DNA of 64,000 nucleotides, taken from the NCBI RefSeq assembly GCF_030035605.1, contig NZ_CP106736.1, positions 3,593,001 to 3,657,000 of the forward strand, written 5' to 3'. This DNA is from Silvimonas soli (GTDB lineage: Bacteria; Pseudomonadota; Gammaproteobacteria; Burkholderiales; Chitinibacteraceae). This document shows positions 59,761-64,000 of this stretch, in pieces. A program made the position numbers and the translations under genes. The notes beneath the pieces were generated by a model. That model made no database searches. It was not told where the DNA came from and saw nothing but the letters and a program-made list of their open reading frames with translations. Numbering within the stretch: the first letter of the stretch is position 1; each line of letters opens with the position of its first letter.

Positions 59761-62394
59761 ATGTCCGAACAGCAAAGCTTTGCCAAAGAAACGATTCCCG
59801 TCAGCCTTGAAGAGGAAATGCGCCGGTCCTATCTCGATTACGCGATGAGCGTGATTGTGGGCCGTGCATTACCTGATGTGCGTGACGGCCTTAAACCCGT
59901 GCATCGTCGTATTTTGTTTGCGATGCATGAAAGCAACAACGTGTGGAACCGCGCTTATGTGAAGTGCGCCCGTGTGATCGGTAACGTACTGGGTAAATAC
60001 CACCCGCACGGTGACTCGGCCGCATACGAAGCACTGGTACGGATGGCGCAGAGTTTCTCCTTGCGTTACACCTTGATCGATGGCCAGGGTAACTTCGGCT
60101 CGATTGATGGCGATGCTGCTGCCGCTTACCGTTATACGGAATGCCGTCTGGCACGCATCTCCAGCGAGTTGCTGGCCGATATCGACAAAGAAACCGTTGA
60201 TTTCGCGCCTAACTACGATGAAAAAGAGCAGGAACCCACAGTTCTGCCTACCCGTATTCCCAATTTGCTTATCAATGGCTCATCGGGTATTGCGGTCGGT
60301 ATGGCCACTAATATTCCGCCGCACAACCTGGGCGAAGTCATTGATGCTGCCCTGGCTTTGTTGCAGAACGGCGAGTTGACCGTTGATGAATTGATCGATT
60401 TCATCCCCGCCCCGGATTTTCCTACCGCCGGTATTATTTACGGTGTAGCCGGCGTGCGCGAAGGTTATCGCACCGGTCGTGGCCGCGTGTTGATGCGTGC
60501 CCGTACCCACTTTGAAGACATCGTCCGCAGCGCTGATCGCCAAGCCATCATTGTTGATGAATTGCCGTATCAAGTGAACAAGGCCCGTCTGCTGGAGCGC
60601 ATCGGCGATCTGGTTCGCGCCAAGCTCATTGAAGGCATCTCGGAAATCCGTGACGAGTCGGACAAGTCCGGCATGCGCGTGGTGATTGAGCTCAAGCGTG
60701 GCGAGGTGCCAGACGTTGTGCTCAACAATCTGTACAAGCAGACCCAGTTGCAAGACAGCTTCGGGATCAACATGGTGGCACTGGTCGATGGCCAGCCACG
60801 TCTGTTGAATCTCAAGCAGGTGCTGGAAAGCTTCCTCAAGCATCGCCGTGAAGTCGTTACCCGTCGCACCGTATTCGAACTGCGTAAGGCACGCGAACGC
60901 GGGCACCTTCTGGAAGGTCTGGCGGTTGCGTTGTCCAATGTTGATGAAATCATCGCGTTGATCAAGGCGGCACCGGCACCTGCTGAAGCCAAAGTGGCGT
61001 TGATGGATCGCACCTGGCGCTCTGCGCTGGTTGAGGACATGTTGGCGCGTACCGACGTCAGCGCCTCGCGTCCGGATGGCTTGGGTGAAGGCTTCGGCTT
61101 GGGTCGCGACGGCTATCGTCTGTCTGACGCACAAGCGCAAGCGATTCTGGAACTGCGTCTGCAACGCCTGACGGGTCTGGAACAAGACAAGATTGTCACT
61201 GAATATAAAGACGTCATGGAGAAGATCCTTGACCTGCTGGATATTCTGGCGCGACCAGAACGCGTTACCCAGATCATCACTGACGAAATGCTGGAAGTTC
61301 GCGCGCAATACGCTGACGTTCGCCGCTCGGAAATCGTCGCGCACGCTGAAGACATCAATCTGGAAGACCTGATCACACCGCAAGACATGGTGGTGACCCT
61401 GACGCATGGCGGTTACATGAAGGCCACACCAGCGGAAGAATATCGGGCCCAGCGTCGCGGCGGTCGTGGCAAGCAAGCCGCAGCAACCAAAGAAGATGAC
61501 TTCATCGATAATTTGTTCGTGGCTAACACGCACGATTACATCCTGAGCTTCTCTTCGCGCGGTCGGGTTTACTGGCTCAAGGTTTACGAAGTGCCGCAAG
61601 GTGGTCGTAACAGCCGTGGCAAGCCGATCAACAATCTGCTGCCGCTGGAAGATGGCGAAAAGATCAACGCCATTCTGCCGGTCAAGGTATTCAGCGAAGA
61701 CCAATTCGTGTTCATGGCAACCGCTGACGGTACCGTCAAAAAGACCTCGTTGACCGATTTCTCGCGGCCAATGAAGCGCGGCATTATCGCCATTAACCTG
61801 GATGAAGGTAACAACCTGATTGGTGTGGCGCTCACTTCCGGTAGCGACCAGATCATGATGTTCTCGGATGCCGGTAAATCGGTGCGCTTCTCGGAGACCG
61901 ATGTGCGGGTTATGGGCCGTACCGCAGCCGGTGTGCGCGGCATGATGCTGGGCGAAGGCCAGAGCGTTATCTCGCTGCTGGTGGCTAACGATGATCAACA
62001 ACAAGTGCTGACTGCCACCGAAAATGGTTACGGCAAGCGCACTCCGGTTGGCGATTACCGTTTGACCAGTCGTGGCACTCAGGGCGTGATCGCCATTGAT
62101 ACCGGCGATCGCAACGGCAAGCTGGTTGCCGCTACGCTGGTAGAAGAATCCGATGACGTCATGCTGATTACCACCGGCGGCGTGCTGATCCGGACCAAGG
62201 TTGCGGAAATTCGCGAAACCGGTCGTGCCGCACAAGGCGTGCGCCTGATCAATCTGGACGAAGGCGAAGCGCTGTCTGGCCTGGAAAAAGTGGTCGAGAC
62301 AGATTCTGAAGAAGGCGAAGATGCGCTGGATGCAGAAGAGGGTGCAGCACCTGAAGCTGGCGCCGCAGATGTAACGCCGGACGACCAGCAGTAA
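59761..62394 (+). CDS. gyrA: DNA gyrase subunit A
   Basis: The 877-residue subunit breaks and rejoins DNA in the gyrase A2B2 complex that introduces negative supercoils. The catalytic tyrosine is Tyr125 in YRYTECR. The quinolone-resistance region reads HPHGDSAAYEALVRMAQ: Ser86 and Glu90 stand at the E. coli Ser83 and Asp87 positions. The GyrA box QRRGGRG in the C-terminal pinwheel domain marks it as gyrase, not topoisomerase IV. The C-terminal tail is acidic, as usual. ATG 59761 matches the family start. A long frame on the opposite strand is an artefact. Confidence 0.98.
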   Translation: MSEQQSFAKETIPVSLEEEMRRSYLDYAMSVIVGRALPDVRDGLKPVHRRILFAMHESNNVWNRAYVKCARVIGNVLGKYHPHGDSAAYEALVRMAQSFSLRYTLIDGQGNFGSIDGDAAAAYRYTECRLARISSELLADIDKETVDFAPNYDEKEQEPTVLPTRIPNLLINGSSGIAVGMATNIPPHNLGEVIDAALALLQNGELTVDELIDFIPAPDFPTAGIIYGVAGVREGYRTGRGRVLMRARTHFEDIVRSADRQAIIVDELPYQVNKARLLERIGDLVRAKLIEGISEIRDESDKSGMRVVIELKRGEVPDVVLNNLYKQTQLQDSFGINMVALVDGQPRLLNLKQVLESFLKHRREVVTRRTVFELRKARERGHLLEGLAVALSNVDEIIALIKAAPAPAEAKVALMDRTWRSALVEDMLARTDVSASRPDGLGEGFGLGRDGYRLSDAQAQAILELRLQRLTGLEQDKIVTEYKDVMEKILDLLDILARPERVTQIITDEMLEVRAQYADVRRSEIVAHAEDINLEDLITPQDMVVTLTHGGYMKATPAEEYRAQRRGGRGKQAAATKEDDFIDNLFVANTHDYILSFSSRGRVYWLKVYEVPQGGRNSRGKPINNLLPLEDGEKINAILPVKVFSEDQFVFMATADGTVKKTSLTDFSRPMKRGIIAINLDEGNNLIGVALTSGSDQIMMFSDAGKSVRFSETDVRVMGRTAAGVRGMMLGEGQSVISLLVANDDQQQVLTATENGYGKRTPVGDYRLTSRGTQGVIAIDTGDRNGKLVAATLVEESDDVMLITTGGVLIRTKVAEIRETGRAAQGVRLINLDEGEALSGLEKVVETDSEEGEDALDAEEGAAPEAGAADVTPDDQQ

Positions 62395-62429
62395 ACAGTC
62401 AGTAAACAGTAAAGAGCAGGAAATGGGCC

Positions 62430-62461
62430 GGGCACCTGTTGGCGTGAGCAAACAGGTGCCC
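62430..62461 (+). terminator. gyrA: Strong hairpin after gyrA, probable terminator
   Basis: GGGCACCTGTT pairs perfectly with AACAGGTGCCC around a ten-base loop, 36 bp after the gyrA stop. No T-run follows, so termination would be atypical. Confidence 0.45.
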
Positions 62462-62538
62462 GCTCAGATATGTAAGTAGAATTCAAAGCATCAATAATAT
62501 AATCAGAATAACCAGTCAGTTTCCCTGGAGTGGCTTGC

Positions 62539-63030
62539 ATGAACGGCTTGTGGCTGCCGGTCGAAGAACCGGTGTTTTTTGATCAGTTACAGCAGTGGTT
62601 CATGAACTTGCCACACTGCCGCATGCTGGGTATGGAATTTGCCAATGCCGAGCGTGGCCGCATTACCCTCAAATTGCCCTTCAGTGAAAAGCTGATTGGT
62701 AATCCGGATACCCGGGTTATCCACGGCGGTGTAGTGACCTCCCTGATTGATACCGCCAGTGGCACTGCCATCTATTCCTTGTTGTCGGCACCTGAACCGG
62801 TGGCGACGCTTGATCTGCGCATTGATTATCTGCGCCCGGCCCGGCCGGATCTGCCCGTTTATTGCACTGCCGAGTGCTATCGCCTGACCGATCACGTCGC
62901 CTTTACCCGCGCCACAGCGTATCAGGAAGATCCGGAAAAACCGGTTGCCCACGGCGTGGCCACATTTGCGCGCGGCATGGAGCCCAAGGGTAGTGCCGGA
63001 ATCAACGCCACTCATGGAGCGAAAGCATGA
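62539..63030 (+). CDS. PaaI-type hotdog thioesterase
   Basis: The 163-residue product has the hotdog fold pattern of small acyl-CoA thioesterases: NPDTRVIHGGVVTSLIDTAS (HGG motif with the Asp of the following helix) and LDLRIDYLRPARPD. Such enzymes hydrolyse acyl- or phenylacetyl-type CoA thioesters. ATG 62539 has GGAG 8 bases upstream. The stop overlaps the next hotdog gene by 4 bp (ATGA), making a coupled pair. The substrate is unknown; the two may act as a heteromer. Confidence 0.85.
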   Translation: MNGLWLPVEEPVFFDQLQQWFMNLPHCRMLGMEFANAERGRITLKLPFSEKLIGNPDTRVIHGGVVTSLIDTASGTAIYSLLSAPEPVATLDLRIDYLRPARPDLPVYCTAECYRLTDHVAFTRATAYQEDPEKPVAHGVATFARGMEPKGSAGINATHGAKA

Positions 63031-63449
63031 GTTCGCTCGCCAATATCCAGACCATTGACGATTTATCTGTGGCCATTGCTGCCATTCCTTATGCCACTTT
63101 GCTTGGCATCAGGGTGCGCGAAGAAGCGGGCGAGCCTTTGTTTTACCTGCCATTTCAGGACCACAACATCGGCAACACAATCCTGCCAGCACTGCATGGT
63201 GGCGTGATTGGTGGCTTTCTGGAAAACGCTGCAGTGCTGCATTTGATGTGGCAGCGTGAAGGTGAAGGCATTCCTCGTGTCATCGATTTTTCTATCGACT
63301 ATCTGCGCAGTGGCCGGGCGCAAGAACTCTATTGCCATTGCGAGATCGTGCGCCAAGGCAAGCGTATCGCCAACGTGCTGATGACGGCCTGGCAGGATGA
63401 TCGAGCCAAGCCGGTAGCACAGGCCCGCGCACACTTCTTGCTCGCTTGA
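63027..63449 (+). CDS. PaaI-type hotdog thioesterase, second of the pair
   Basis: The 140-residue product is another hotdog protein: ILPALHGGVIGGFLENAAVL and VIDFSIDYLRSGRAQ. It keeps the HGG motif, with Glu in place of the Asp used by the preceding protein (GGFLENA). It overlaps its neighbour by 4 bp. The two are distant paralogues, not recent copies. Each could form homodimers, or both could form a mixed tetramer. Confidence 0.82.
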   Translation: MSSLANIQTIDDLSVAIAAIPYATLLGIRVREEAGEPLFYLPFQDHNIGNTILPALHGGVIGGFLENAAVLHLMWQREGEGIPRVIDFSIDYLRSGRAQELYCHCEIVRQGKRIANVLMTAWQDDRAKPVAQARAHFLLA

Positions 63450-63498
63450 ACACGCATTTATCGTTGTCTTCCCCGGCGCCAAGCCATCCGGAGAAATC

Positions 63499-64000
63499 AT
63501 GATTCGTCGCTGGTTTGCCTTGATTGCGCTGCTGTCAGGCATGTTCTGGCTGCCAACCGCCGTTGCAGATGCGCCGGACCCTGAAAAAACGGCAGTCCTT
63601 CAATCTTTGCTGCAGCATTTAAATGTGAGCCAGCAGCTTAAAGAGAGCCGCAAAACGGCGGTGCGCCAGACGCTGGACCAGTATGTGCAGTCTATGCGTA
63701 CCCAAGTCATATTGGCCGGATATACTGATGAACAACGGGCAAAAGTGAATGCTGCAATGGCGGATTTTCCGGCACAGATCCAGCCCGTCATTGAGCAATT
63801 TGTTGCTGACGCAATGCCCGAAGATCTGGTGCGCCAAAGGCTGGTGCAGGTTTATTCCGATAATTTCACGCTGGATGAGCTCAAAGAACTGGACCGGTTC
63901 TACAGCACACCCGCGGGCCAGAAAGAGTATCGGCTGACGCCACAGCTGGCGAGCGATATGATGGCAGGCTTCAAAGAGCGCATTCAAAAGTTGGTGCCGA
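63499..64000 (+). CDS. DUF2059 family secreted protein (3' end outside the window)
   Basis: ATG 63499, with GGAG nearby, opens a frame that runs to the window end (about 167 residues). A signal peptide (MIRRWFALIALLSGMFWLPT, cleaved after AVA) is followed by a helical domain with the DUF2059 pattern: VRQRLVQVYSDNFTLDELKE and LDRFYSTPAGQKEY. Family members are periplasmic and of unknown function. It follows the thioesterase pair by 49 bp on the same strand. Confidence 0.85.
   Translation, partial: MIRRWFALIALLSGMFWLPTAVADAPDPEKTAVLQSLLQHLNVSQQLKESRKTAVRQTLDQYVQSMRTQVILAGYTDEQRAKVNAAMADFPAQIQPVIEQFVADAMPEDLVRQRLVQVYSDNFTLDELKELDRFYSTPAGQKEYRLTPQLASDMMAGFKERIQKLVP

Noticed and set aside
60280..62451. 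723-codon minus-strand frame opposite gyrA
   Set aside because: Antisense shadow of gyrA; no recognisable motifs.

Overview
The window looks like chromosome of a Gram-negative betaproteobacterium. Outer-membrane biogenesis genes (tamA/tamB, lolA, ompA family, fadL) and a serS-rarA-lolA block fit this. Base composition is moderately high GC, except for an AT-rich island near 0.9-2.1 kb. Two secreted GH18 chitinases with carbohydrate-binding modules and Pro-Thr linkers suggest a chitin-degrading member of Neisseriales (Chitinibacter/Silvimonas-like); the taxonomy is inference. There are no rRNA or tRNA genes, CRISPR arrays, intact insertion sequences or prophages. Dispersed palindromic repeats of at least two families are frequent.

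Layout. 0-4 kb: the end of fumC, then a rearranged region with small AT-rich orphan genes, two 3' remnants of type I secretion adaptor (HlyD family) genes and half-repeats, then a branched-chain amino acid binding lipoprotein. 4-9.2 kb: radC, coaBC-dut (overlapping), an HPt protein overlapping a CHAD protein, a HAD phosphatase and a YchJ-like protein. 9.4-18.4 kb: a fatty-acid beta-oxidation cluster with a PsrA-like TetR regulator and its likely operator, fadE, fadL, a fused hydroxyacyl-CoA dehydrogenase/enoyl-CoA hydratase, and thiolase. 18.7-30.4 kb: a chalcone-isomerase-like secreted protein, a palindrome-rich locus with a 31-codon ORF and its own terminator, tamA-tamB, a GDSL lipase-like lipoprotein, comF and bioB (divergent), a DUF2325 protein and a LysE-type exporter.

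30.6-44.5 kb: an aldo/keto reductase, an MFS transporter divergent from a LysR regulator, a 401-residue Ala/Ser-rich protein of unknown function, two tandem chitinase paralogues, an AlkB-type membrane monooxygenase, an SMP-30 lactonase-like protein, a 0.63-kb inverted pair of structured repeats, and a YgiQ-type radical SAM protein. 45.2-53.4 kb: a complete 2-aminoethylphosphonate (AEP) uptake and breakdown cluster: binding protein, PhnZ-like HD oxygenase, ATPase, fused permease, PhnW, PhnX and an FAD aminophosphonate oxidase. Near-identical operator-like sites precede its first gene and phnW, but no local regulator gene is visible. 53.6-64 kb: SPFH and NfeD membrane proteins, serS, rarA, lolA, an OmpA-family protein, gyrA, two overlapping hotdog thioesterases, and a DUF2059 protein cut by the window end.

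Together the genes describe a free-living heterotroph able to use chitin, long-chain fatty acids (perhaps alkanes) and phosphonates. The least explained parts are: (i) the secretion-tail cassettes at 0.9-2.7 kb; (ii) the palindrome/small-ORF/terminator unit at 19.4-19.9 kb; (iii) the ~270-290-bp repeat whose central hairpin keeps pairing although its sequence differs between copies; and (iv) the shared operator in the phosphonate cluster.
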